The notes beneath the pieces were generated by a model, which was given only the letters and a program-made list of their open reading frames with translations, was not told where the DNA came from and made no database searches. From assembly GCA_902569055.1 (NCBI GenBank), contig CACFSU010000004.1:1-64000 (forward strand): DNA of 64,000 nt, written 5' to 3'. Source of the stretch: an uncultured Pelagibacteraceae bacterium. GTDB taxonomy: Bacteria; Pseudomonadota; Alphaproteobacteria; Pelagibacterales; Pelagibacteraceae. Each line of letters opens with the position of its first letter. The stretch's first letter is position 1. Below, one piece after another: positions 31,302 to 40,085 of the stretch. The translations under genes and the position numbers were made by a program.

Positions 31302-32098
31302 TCTATTCCCAAATGATCAAAATTCAATTTTTGTTTTCTTTTAGCTTTCATTTTTTTTTCAAATTCTTTATGAAAGTTTACTTTTTGTTTAGTCCATTCA
31401 GAAAAAAATTTCAGCTTTTTTGGATAATCTTTAATATTTTCTCTATGGTATTCACTTTTTGTTTCTATTGCGAAAAGAGTTTTTGGTGCCCCATAAAATT
31501 CAGGATTTATTGCGTGGGATATTTCTATACCTTTGTCTCTTATGCTGGGAGAAAAGAAAAGATGTAATGATCCTAAAGCTGTTTTAGGAAGAGTAATTTG
31601 ATATTCATTGATATATCTTATGAGATTAGCATACGATCCACGTGCATATGGATCATCTGGATTATATATCTCTTTATAAACATCAAAATGTCTAGTTCTA
31701 AAACAATTCATTGTTATTCCTTTGGTATATAGCTCCGCGTAAAAATATTCTGGTCTTAAAGTACAGTTATCATGCTTATCATTTTTCAAATAACTTGTAA
31801 GCCATGCTCCCAAAAGTTGAGCATGCTTTCCACCATTTTTTATTTGACATATATTATAAGATGCTTTCCAAATATTATTTTCGGTTTGCATAAAGTTTAT
31901 ACAATCAATTGAAATAGTACTTACACTCCAATAAGATTTTTCAACTAGTTTCCACTCACCTTCTGGTAGATTAAATTCTAAAAATTTCCATTTGATATTA
32001 TTGCTATAAGAATTGTCTTTAATTAATTTTGTATTCTTCGAATAAACATTTCCACAAAGTAGAAAAATAAGACCAGCAATCCATAAAATTTTTTTCAT
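31298..32098 (-). CDS. Hypothetical secreted protein
   Basis: N-terminal signal peptide (ILWIAGLIFLLCGNVYS); no recognised domain. Confidence 0.6.
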   Translation of the reverse strand: MKKILWIAGLIFLLCGNVYSKNTKLIKDNSYSNNIKWKFLEFNLPEGEWKLVEKSYWSVSTISIDCINFMQTENNIWKASYNICQIKNGGKHAQLLGAWLTSYLKNDKHDNCTLRPEYFYAELYTKGITMNCFRTRHFDVYKEIYNPDDPYARGSYANLIRYINEYQITLPKTALGSLHLFFSPSIRDKGIEISHAINPEFYGAPKTLFAIETKSEYHRENIKDYPKKLKFFSEWTKQKVNFHKEFEKKMKAKRKQKLNFDHLGIE

Positions 32099-32245
32099 TT
32101 TAAATTATTTAAACTATCCTTGGTTGAAGTTGTCCACAAGCATACAAAATGTGGTTTTAATGTTCACGTTTTGATTCACTTTTGATTCAATTACGGACTC
32201 AAAATACAACCTCTTGCGTGCATTGTATAAATAGTCTATAAATTA

Positions 32246-32260
32246 GAACAAAACAAGAAC
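32246..32260 (+). promoter_or_regulatory. Exact alphaproteobacterial SOS box directly abutting umuD start codon
   Basis: GAAC-aaaacaa-GAAC (GAACN7GAAC) immediately before ATG 32261. Confidence 0.85.
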
Positions 32261-32656
32261 ATGAAATTAACTATTCCCTATTATCTACATAAAGCTGGCG
32301 CTGGTTTTCCCTCACCTGCAACTGATTATATTGAAGAAGATATCGATCTGAACATGCATTTAATCAGAAATGTTCCAGCCACTTTCATTATCAGGGTACA
32401 GGGGAAATCCATGGTGGATGTTGGAATTAATGATGGAGACTTATTAGTTGCCGATAAAAGTTTAAAACCAAAAAATTTTTCAACAGTTATTGCAAATGTT
32501 CATGATGAACTTGTGGTTAAAACTTTAGTTCAAGAAAGAGACAAAAAATTTCTAACATCTGGATCTAAAGATTTTTCTAACAGAATTTTAATTAATGAAG
32601 ATGAAGATATTTTTATTTGGGGAGTTGTAACTTATGTTATCCATTCAACGTACTAA
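32261..32656 (+). CDS. umuD: UmuD-like S24 self-cleaving peptidase, translesion polymerase V subunit
   Basis: AGFPSPATDYIEEDIDLN (Ala-Gly cleavage site), GKSMVDVGINDGD (Ser), ELVVKTL (Lys). Confidence 0.93.
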   Translation: MKLTIPYYLHKAGAGFPSPATDYIEEDIDLNMHLIRNVPATFIIRVQGKSMVDVGINDGDLLVADKSLKPKNFSTVIANVHDELVVKTLVQERDKKFLTSGSKDFSNRILINEDEDIFIWGVVTYVIHSTY

Positions 32657-33911
32657 AAAATTAGCTCTAGTTGACTGTAATTCTTTCTATGTTTCCTGTG
32701 AAAGATTATTCAATCCTAGAATAAGAAAAAAACCTGTTGTGGTTTTATCCAATAATGATGGTTGTATTATCTCAAGATCCAATGAGGCAAAAGCTTTAGG
32801 GATTAAAATGGGTGAACCTTATTTTAAAGCAAAAAATATTATCATTAAAAATAAAGTTGAAGTTTTTTCATCAAATTATTCTTTATATGGAGATTTATCT
32901 AGAAGGGTAATGAGAACTCTTAAAAGATTTAATGCAGAAACAGAGGTTTATTCTATTGATGAAGCATTTATAGATTTATCAAACTTTCCAGATACAGAAA
33001 TTGAAAAAGTTGGAAAAGAAATTAGAGAAACAGTTTTACAATGGACCGGCATTCCAACAAGCATCGGTATAGCCAAAACTAAAACTTTAAGTAAAGTAGC
33101 AAATCATATCGCAAAGAAAAAACAATCTGGTGTTACTAGTTTAATTGGAATAGAAAATTTAGATCCTATCTTAGAAAAAGTTGAAATTAATGATGTATGG
33201 GGTGTTGGTAGACAGCTTACAAAGTTTTATCAAAAGAATGGAATTTATAATGCAAAACAACTTAAGAATAAATCTAATACTTGGATAAAAAAATGTTCTA
33301 ATGTTTTAAGTTCAAGAACGGCAATGGAGCTTAGAGGAGTGCCTTGTATTGATTTAGAGACAACTCAAACAAAAAGAAAAAGCTGTGTTGTCTCAAGATC
33401 ATTTGGAAAAAGAATTGAAAAATTCCAAGAATTGAAAGAAGCAGTTACAAATTATTGTTTAAATGCATCTGAAAAAATTAGATCAGAGTTATTAGTTGCA
33501 AAAGCAATTACAGTATTTATCAGAACTAGTCCATTTCAAAGAGATTATGGTTATTATTCAAATACAAAGACAGTTGATTTTCCAGTTGCAACAAACAATA
33601 GCATTGAAACCGTTAAAACTGCAGTTTCAATTTTAGAAAGTATTTTTAAGAATAATTACCGTTATCAAAAAGCAGGAGTCATACTTACAGGATTACGTAA
33701 TGATGATGGAAGAAAAAGTTTATTTTCGTCAGAAAAAGATGAAAAAATAAAAAGTTTAATGCGATCAATTGATAATACTAATTATAAATATGGAAGATAT
33801 ACTTTAAGTCTTGCTAGTGCAGGTGTTCATAAAAAATGGAATATGAAAAGACAATATTCTTCTAAAATAGACACGGCTGATTTTTATTGTTTACCAACAA
33901 TTAAAGCTTGA
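32634..33911 (+). CDS. umuC: Y-family DNA polymerase V catalytic subunit
   Basis: LVDCNSFYVSCERLFNP, VVLSNNDGCIISRSNEAK, YSIDEAFIDL. Confidence 0.96.
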   Translation: MLSIQRTKKLALVDCNSFYVSCERLFNPRIRKKPVVVLSNNDGCIISRSNEAKALGIKMGEPYFKAKNIIIKNKVEVFSSNYSLYGDLSRRVMRTLKRFNAETEVYSIDEAFIDLSNFPDTEIEKVGKEIRETVLQWTGIPTSIGIAKTKTLSKVANHIAKKKQSGVTSLIGIENLDPILEKVEINDVWGVGRQLTKFYQKNGIYNAKQLKNKSNTWIKKCSNVLSSRTAMELRGVPCIDLETTQTKRKSCVVSRSFGKRIEKFQELKEAVTNYCLNASEKIRSELLVAKAITVFIRTSPFQRDYGYYSNTKTVDFPVATNNSIETVKTAVSILESIFKNNYRYQKAGVILTGLRNDDGRKSLFSSEKDEKIKSLMRSIDNTNYKYGRYTLSLASAGVHKKWNMKRQYSSKIDTADFYCLPTIKA

Positions 33912-33940
33912 TTTATTGACCAAAAGCTACAAAATTTTTT

Positions 33941-34786
33941 TCATTTTTGATTTTTAAATTTTTCATCTTTTTTAGGTTTTCTAAGAACTATACTATCTAA
34001 ATAAACTCTTTGATCTGGTAAACTTTCCCAATCTGAATTCCAATAACCAATAGTACGATGCCTATAAATTCCAAATTTCATATAACCGCCTGTACAAGTA
34101 TCTGCTAAAGTTTTTATATTTTTAAGATCAGCTAAGACTTCATTATTTTTAAAAATTTTAAATCTTCCAGTTTCATCAAGCTTCCAGAGAACATGAAATT
34201 TTAAATGAGTCCACTTTCCCTTTAAGTCTTCAATTTTTCCAATTATAACAGGCTCTGATGCATAGGCTGCTTTACTTGCCCAACTATAATAATGCTCACC
34301 TTTATATTTAAAATCCTGAGCCCAAAAATGACAACAACTATGACATCCTTTAGCTTTGTTATCTGTGTGCATTTGACCAATTATAACTACTGCACCCTTT
34401 TCTAAGGGTTCGTAACTTTCATCGAAGTAAACTGCATACTCAAAGATGTGTTCTCTATTTTTCAATTTCATATCACCAAGGTGTATCTCTTGTCTGCTTC
34501 TATTACCTTTACCATCACATTGAATTTGAGTTGTTTTTGCTTTTCCTTTTCCGCAACCTGCATCTTCTCTATTCACTGTAACTTGAATACTTGTTTTTCC
34601 TTCATAAACAGGAAAACCATCTGAAGCTTTTACTTCTTTTATTCTATTTACCTTTTTCTCTGACATAGAAAGAAATTGCTCCTTGTACCCTTTTATATCT
34701 TTGAAATTCCTTCTATGGTTGTCTGAAAATACATTTCCTAAAAATAAAAAATATATAAAGATCGCTAGTAAAATTTTTTTTATCAT
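33941..34786 (-). CDS. Secreted polysaccharide lyase-like protein (heparin lyase I-like jelly roll)
   Basis: Signal peptide; IFEYAVYFDESYEP, VVIIGQMHTDN, WTHLKFHVLW, MKFGIYRHRT pattern. Confidence 0.6.
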   Translation of the reverse strand: MIKKILLAIFIYFLFLGNVFSDNHRRNFKDIKGYKEQFLSMSEKKVNRIKEVKASDGFPVYEGKTSIQVTVNREDAGCGKGKAKTTQIQCDGKGNRSRQEIHLGDMKLKNREHIFEYAVYFDESYEPLEKGAVVIIGQMHTDNKAKGCHSCCHFWAQDFKYKGEHYYSWASKAAYASEPVIIGKIEDLKGKWTHLKFHVLWKLDETGRFKIFKNNEVLADLKNIKTLADTCTGGYMKFGIYRHRTIGYWNSDWESLPDQRVYLDSIVLRKPKKDEKFKNQK

Positions 34787-35652
34787 TTAATTTCCTCAAT
34801 ATCATTTATGTTTGACAAGGCTTTGTCAAATTCTTCCATATTTTCTCTCAAAGCCAAATTTGAAATTGAATAAACAGCTATTAATAAAAAAATCAATGGT
34901 ATTACAGTTACTATTGAGGCGTTACTCTTAATCAATAAAATATATAAAATTATAAATAAAGCTGAACGAATTAAAAATACTTTTCGAAAAACACTAATAA
35001 TAGAAAGTGAATGTTTTATTAGATTATAAAAACTCATTTTAGAGGGACCAAAATATCTGTTTCCTCTAGTAGACGGTATTGGAATTAAATTTTTTTCTAT
35101 TTTTCTTAATGAGCCCGAAAAACTATTCCAAGTAGCTTTTTCAACAATCATTTTTTCAACTACACTTTTGGATAAACATGTAAAATTTCCAAATTTAATA
35201 GACTTACCAGTAAAAGTTAAAGTTATTAATTTGTGTATTTGATAACAAATTTTAAATAGTAAATTCTCAGATCTTTTAACTCTTTCTCCAACCATAGTTT
35301 TTTCATAAGAATTATTAATTTGATTTAAAAATTCCTTTATTTCCTCTGGTCTATCCTCTCCATCTCCATCCATTGGTATAACATAGTCAAAATCTTCTTT
35401 CTCAATGATATATTTTAATCCCGTTGCTATACACCTTGCATGACCTTGATTTTTTTTCATGTTTAAAATTTTTATAGATTGAATATTTTCAAAAGTTTTT
35501 TCTTCATCTTGACGATCATGATTTGATGCATCATTGACAATTATAATAGAAATTTGGAATTCTGTATCAATTGATAATTTATTAATTTCATCTATAAGTT
35601 TAGAAACAGATTGCCAATCGTTATATACCGGGATTAAAACTTTAATTTTCAT
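34783..35652 (-). CDS. Glycosyltransferase family 2 with C-terminal TM segments
   Basis: VLIPVYNDWQSVSKLIDEI, VIPMDGDGEDRPEEI. Confidence 0.88.
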   Translation of the reverse strand: MKIKVLIPVYNDWQSVSKLIDEINKLSIDTEFQISIIIVNDASNHDRQDEEKTFENIQSIKILNMKKNQGHARCIATGLKYIIEKEDFDYVIPMDGDGEDRPEEIKEFLNQINNSYEKTMVGERVKRSENLLFKICYQIHKLITLTFTGKSIKFGNFTCLSKSVVEKMIVEKATWNSFSGSLRKIEKNLIPIPSTRGNRYFGPSKMSFYNLIKHSLSIISVFRKVFLIRSALFIILYILLIKSNASIVTVIPLIFLLIAVYSISNLALRENMEEFDKALSNINDIEEIK

Positions 35653-37044
35653 TTATTTTTTTAATCCAATCATACAAAAACCTTGTTTATTAATTTTTCC
35701 AAAATCTCCTGGGCATACTTCCTTTAAAACATCAGAATTTCCCGTGTATATAATACCACCGTTGGGGTCTAATTTTTCTATCTTCCCTTTTATACTTTTA
35801 AACCAGATTGGCCTAGAGCTTAAGTGATAAGATAAATTTCCAGCGTGCCATTCATCACCCACAACGTACATAATCTTATTTGAAAAATTTTTACTCCACC
35901 TTCTTTCAATCAAAGTAGCAATTTCTTTACCTGAATAATCTGTCCGTTTATTGGTTTGAGAAATTGAAATGTAAGAATAAAGAATAGGGGATAAAAAAAA
36001 TAAAAATAAAAAACCATATAAAAAATAATTAAGTTTTTTAATATTGATTTGAGATTTAAATAAATAAACAAATAACACTCCAAAAAATAAATAAAAAGGT
36101 GTCATCCACATCGTTCTAATTTTAGAGCCAGTAATAATCGAAGTAACTAACATTAGAAATATAGGTAAGAAATTAATAAAAATTAGAAAAATTAATTTCT
36201 TATCTTTAAAATTTATTTTAAATTTAATCTTTTTTACAAGTAATAAAATAAGAACAAAAAATGGAATTAATAATCCAATTTGTTTAAGCAAGAAAATTAT
36301 AGGATATTTTACATGATCAATAAAGTTCGAGCCTTCTAAACCAGTTCTCATTAATCCATAAGTTATTGTTGTATAATTATTTTCATGGAGCCATATTAAA
36401 TGAGGAATTAACAAAATAATAAAAATTTCAAAAATAATCAGATATTTAAAGTCAAGTTTAATCATTTTTTTAAAAAAAATGTAATATATAAAAAAAAGAT
36501 CAATTGAAATTAGCAAATAAATAAACAAATATTTAGATAAAAATCCTAGAGCAGCAAATAATCCGACTAATAAACAATCTATAAATTTAATTTCTTTTTT
36601 ATCAAAAATTTTCCAAGAATAATAAACAACTAATGACCAAAAAGGTAGTTGAGATACATTCACATTAAACTCTGGAGTAGTAAAATTGTAAAAAAATATA
36701 GATACTAATAAAAAAACTGAGATTAGACTTAATATATAGTTATTTAAAATTTCATTTGCAAATTTAAACACATAAAAAAATGAAATAACTACAAATATTT
36801 GGCTAAGTAAATAATAAGCCCAATCTTGAGAACCAAAAATTTGGTAAAATACTTCTACAAAAAAAGCACTTCCTGGTGGGTGTTTATTAAACCCCCAATC
36901 CAAATTGCTTCCCCAAGCTAAAGCCTCTATAACATCTAAAGGTAAATTTTGATTGGTCAATGCTGGAACCAAGGTCCATATAGACAAATGGAAAAAAATA
37001 AAAATAAAGAAAATATTGATTATATTTCTTTTAAAAACATTCAT
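35653..37044 (-). CDS. GT39/ArnT-like membrane glycosyltransferase
   Basis: Multi-TM; N-terminal DVIEALAWGSNLDWGFNKHPPGSAFFVEVFYQIFG typical of PMT/ArnT proteins. Confidence 0.8.
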   Translation of the reverse strand: MNVFKRNIINIFFIFIFFHLSIWTLVPALTNQNLPLDVIEALAWGSNLDWGFNKHPPGSAFFVEVFYQIFGSQDWAYYLLSQIFVVISFFYVFKFANEILNNYILSLISVFLLVSIFFYNFTTPEFNVNVSQLPFWSLVVYYSWKIFDKKEIKFIDCLLVGLFAALGFLSKYLFIYLLISIDLFFIYYIFFKKMIKLDFKYLIIFEIFIILLIPHLIWLHENNYTTITYGLMRTGLEGSNFIDHVKYPIIFLLKQIGLLIPFFVLILLLVKKIKFKINFKDKKLIFLIFINFLPIFLMLVTSIITGSKIRTMWMTPFYLFFGVLFVYLFKSQINIKKLNYFLYGFLFLFFLSPILYSYISISQTNKRTDYSGKEIATLIERRWSKNFSNKIMYVVGDEWHAGNLSYHLSSRPIWFKSIKGKIEKLDPNGGIIYTGNSDVLKEVCPGDFGKINKQGFCMIGLKK

Positions 37045-37073
37045 AATCTAACATTTACATTAATTAACCCTAG

Positions 37074-37101
37074 TTGACACCCTAATTTTGATGAATATAC
37101 T
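37074..37101 (+). promoter_or_regulatory. Near-consensus sigma-70 promoter for dksA-like gene
   Basis: TTGACA (37074-37079) - 16 nt - TATACT (37096-37101). Confidence 0.65.
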
Positions 37102-37123
37102 GCGCCGCTATCAAATTACAGCA

Positions 37124-37648
37124 ATGCCTAAAACTACAAAAGTAAAAAAAAAAATTACCAAATCAAAATCAAAAAAGATTGTTAAACAAAAACCGAAAAA
37201 GATTTCAAAATCAAAACAAGCCCCAAAAGGTCCTATAAAAATTTCTACAACTTATGTGCCAAAAGAAACTGAAAAATATATGTGTGAAAAACACAAAGTT
37301 TATTTCAGAATAAAATTACAAGATTGGAAGAAAGAATTAATAAAAGCTAACAATGAAGCTTTATACAATGGAAGTATGGATGATAATGTTATTTCAGCTG
37401 ATATAGTTGATCAAGCAAGTTCATATACAGACAAAAACGTGGAAATGAAAGCTATTAATAGACAGATAAAATTAATTTCTGAAATTGATAAGGCCTTAAT
37501 CAGAATAAAAGATGATACTTACGGATACTGTTTAGATACAGCAGAACCAATTGGTCTTAAAAGATTGATGGCTAGACCTGTTGCAAAATATACTATTGCA
37601 GCACAAGAAAATCATGAAAAAAATGAAAAGGTTCATGCTGATGACTAA
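37124..37648 (+). CDS. dksA: DksA/TraR-family regulator with Lys-rich N-terminus and largely lost zinc-finger cysteines
   Basis: IDKALIRIKDDTYGYCLDTAEPIGLKRLMARPVAKYTIAAQENHEKNEK; start at 37124 chosen because 37088 lies inside the predicted promoter. Confidence 0.85.
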   Translation: MPKTTKVKKKITKSKSKKIVKQKPKKISKSKQAPKGPIKISTTYVPKETEKYMCEKHKVYFRIKLQDWKKELIKANNEALYNGSMDDNVISADIVDQASSYTDKNVEMKAINRQIKLISEIDKALIRIKDDTYGYCLDTAEPIGLKRLMARPVAKYTIAAQENHEKNEKVHADD

Positions 37649-37769
37649 GAAAAGAAAAAAAAATACTAGAGTAAAAAATCCTATTACTTACAATTTTACT
37701 AAAAAATATATCTACTACTATTATATTTTTTTTTGGATATTATTGTTAATATTTGTTTTCAGTAAATGA
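37641..37769 (+). CDS. Candidate 42-aa single-TM small protein (MTKKRKKNTRVKNPITYNFTKKYIYYYYIFFWILLLIFVFSK)
   Basis: 8-nt ATGACTAA overlap with dksA stop; basic N-terminus then hydrophobic segment. Confidence 0.4.
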   Translation: MTKKRKKNTRVKNPITYNFTKKYIYYYYIFFWILLLIFVFSK

Positions 37770-37870
37770 ACAAAAAGATAATACTTATTGTTATTATAGT
37801 GTTAGCTATAGAATTATCAGGTCATGGAATCATAGTTTCATTAATAAGATTATTAAATTCTATGAATTAA
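37766..37870 (+). CDS. Candidate 34-aa hydrophobic small protein (MNKKIILIVIIVLAIELSGHGIIVSLIRLLNSMN)
   Basis: ATGA overlap with preceding micro-ORF; stop codon overlaps that of the convergent gene in TTAA. Confidence 0.4.
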   Translation: MNKKIILIVIIVLAIELSGHGIIVSLIRLLNSMN

Positions 37871-38658
37871 TTTGCATCTAGAACAGCATGCAAAAATTGT
37901 TTTGTTCTTTCATTTTGAGGATTTCCAAATAGTTTTTCTGGTGGTCCTTGTTCAAATATTTTTCCTTCATTAAAAAAACATACTCTATCAGAAATTTCTC
38001 TAGCAAAACCCATTTGATGAGTGACCATGATCATCGTTAAGTTATGTTCTTTATTTAAAGATCTAATTACATTTAAAACTTCTCCAACAACCTCTGGATC
38101 TAATGCTGATGTTATTTCATCTAAAAGCATCACTTTTGGCCTCATAGCAAGCGCTCTCGCGATAGCAACTCTTTGTTGTTGTCCTCCTGATAGCCTACTT
38201 GGATGTTGATCTTTTTTATCAGTTAAACCAACAAGTTCTAATAATTCCAAAGCTCTTTTCTCTGCCTGTTCTTTTTTCATTCCTAATACTTCTACTGGTG
38301 CCTCTATACAATTTTGTAATGCTGTCATGTGTGGAAATAAATTAAATTGTTGAAACACCATTCCTATTTTTGACCTTCTCTCTCTTAAGTATCTCTCATT
38401 GGCTTCGACAAAACTTCCATTTATATTTGTATGCGTTAAAGGTTCGCCATCTAAATGAATTACTCCTCCATTTATCTTCTCTAAAGTCATTAAAACTCTC
38501 AATACTGTTGTTTTTCCGGATCCAGATGGGCCTATGATTGAAACCATTTCATTTTTTTTAATTTCCAGATTAAGTTTATCTAAAACAACTAAATCGCCAT
38601 ATTGTTTAGTTACATTTTCAAACTTGACTATGACTTCATCTGAGTTGTTATTTTTCAT
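37867..38658 (-). CDS. Polar amino acid/ectoine-type ABC transporter ATP-binding protein
   Basis: GPSGSGKTT, LSGGQQQRVAIARALAMRPKVMLLDEITSALDPE. Confidence 0.93.
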   Translation of the reverse strand: MKNNNSDEVIVKFENVTKQYGDLVVLDKLNLEIKKNEMVSIIGPSGSGKTTVLRVLMTLEKINGGVIHLDGEPLTHTNINGSFVEANERYLRERRSKIGMVFQQFNLFPHMTALQNCIEAPVEVLGMKKEQAEKRALELLELVGLTDKKDQHPSRLSGGQQQRVAIARALAMRPKVMLLDEITSALDPEVVGEVLNVIRSLNKEHNLTMIMVTHQMGFAREISDRVCFFNEGKIFEQGPPEKLFGNPQNERTKQFLHAVLDAN

Positions 38659-38660
38659 AA

Positions 38661-39338
38661 TTATTTTTTAATTTTACCTTGCGCTATATTAACATCTCTT
38701 TCAAGTTTTCTAACCCACATTGCAGCAGGTATTGATAATGTTAAAAAGATAATACCAACTAAAGTATAAGGCTCTAAATATCTATAGTTATAACCACCAA
38801 CTGCAGTAGCAGCATGGAATAGTTCCGCAACACCAATCGTTGATAAAAGAGGTGTATCTTTAAATATTCCAACTAAGTAATTTCCCATTCCTGGAATAGC
38901 TATAGGAAATGCTTGAGGAAGAACTATTCTTCTGTAAGTGTAAATTGTAGAAAAATTTAAAGCTCTGCAAGCTTCCCATTGTGTTTTTGATACTCCCTCA
39001 AGTGCCCCACGATATACTTCTGACATATATGTTCCAAAGTGAAGACCAATAGTAATCATTCCACACACCCAGGCAGATAAAGTAATGCCAAATTGTGGTA
39101 GTACGAAATAAACGAAAAATAATTGTATTAGTAATGGTGTCGATCTAATAAACTCAACTATTTCTCTATTAACCCAATTGAAAATTTTTGAAGGTGTTCT
39201 TTGTGCTAATAAAAAAAATAATCCAACAATCAAAGCAATCGCATAACCTACTCCAGCTGCTAAAATAGTATTAAGTGTTGCGATTGCCATTTGAGGCAAT
39301 ATTTCATAGGTAAAATCCCACCTCCAACCCATTTCCAT
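38661..39338 (-). CDS. Amino acid/ectoine-type ABC transporter permease
   Basis: His/Glu/Gln permease pattern: FIRSTPLLIQLFFVYFVLP, GALEGVSKTQWEACRALNFS. Confidence 0.9.
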   Translation of the reverse strand: MEMGWRWDFTYEILPQMAIATLNTILAAGVGYAIALIVGLFFLLAQRTPSKIFNWVNREIVEFIRSTPLLIQLFFVYFVLPQFGITLSAWVCGMITIGLHFGTYMSEVYRGALEGVSKTQWEACRALNFSTIYTYRRIVLPQAFPIAIPGMGNYLVGIFKDTPLLSTIGVAELFHAATAVGGYNYRYLEPYTLVGIIFLTLSIPAAMWVRKLERDVNIAQGKIKK

Positions 39339-39340
39339 AT

Positions 39341-40012
39341 TTAAATTTTCTCCTTTCCAACTTTTCTAGCTGCTAAAACTTCTAACCATCTTAAAAATGG
39401 AACCAATGCAAATCTAGCCATTATGTAGTAAATAAGTAATGCTGTTCCAAAACATTGTGCTGATAACCACGTAATAGAGTTAATTTGTTTTGCTTCAAAA
39501 GTTAAATCAACCACAGTAACTAATGCTACCAATGCAGTAGCTTTTAATAATTCTACAGTTAAATTTGCAGCAGGTGGTAATATTATTGGAAATATTTGTG
39601 GTATTATAATTCTTTTAATTTTTTTTGCAGGCGTAAAATTTAATGAATGAGCAGCTTCCCATTGTCCTTTAGGTACTGCAAGGATCCCTGCTCTAACTAT
39701 TTCAGCACCGTATGCTCCAAAATTCAAACCTAAAGCTACTACTCCTGCTGTAAAAGCTTCTAAAGAAATTCCAAAAAATGGTAATACATAATAAGCCCAG
39801 AATAATTGCACTAGAAGTGACGTTCCTCTAAAAAATTCTATATATACAGTAGCTATACCTTGTATTACAGGATTTTTAGAAAGTCTCATTAAACCAAATA
39901 TCATAGAAATGATTACATAAAGAATCATTGAGCAAACAAGAACTTTCATTGTCGTTACTGTTCCAAGTAAAAGAGTAATTCCGTGTTCGTTTAAAAATTC
40001 AAAATATGTCAA
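39341..40012 (-). CDS. Amino acid/ectoine-type ABC transporter permease
   Basis: FFRGTSLLVQLFWAYYVLPFFG, AGILAVPKGQWEAAHSLNFT; TTG start at 40012 with upstream AAAGGA preferred; the longer ORF starts inside a hairpin. Confidence 0.85.
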   Translation of the reverse strand: MTYFEFLNEHGITLLLGTVTTMKVLVCSMILYVIISMIFGLMRLSKNPVIQGIATVYIEFFRGTSLLVQLFWAYYVLPFFGISLEAFTAGVVALGLNFGAYGAEIVRAGILAVPKGQWEAAHSLNFTPAKKIKRIIIPQIFPIILPPAANLTVELLKATALVALVTVVDLTFEAKQINSITWLSAQCFGTALLIYYIMARFALVPFLRWLEVLAARKVGKEKI

Positions 40013-40034
40013 AGTAATTCCTTTAGATTTATAA

Positions 40035-40064
40035 AAACCAGGCAACAATTTAGTTGCCTGGTTT
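40035..40064 (-). terminator. Hairpin between substrate-binding protein and permease genes
   Basis: aaaccaggcaac-aattta-gttgcctggttt: perfect 12-bp stem. Confidence 0.75.
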
Positions 40065-40085
40065 ATCTTTTAATAGCTTATTAAA

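Noticed and set aside
35534-35827. 97-aa plus-strand ORF
   Set aside because: Spans the junction of two well-supported minus-strand genes; no RBS or domain.
37581-37769. 62-aa version of the micro-ORF downstream of dksA
   Set aside because: Long upstream overlap with dksA coding sequence; the internal ATG at 37641 (42 aa) is a more plausible start.
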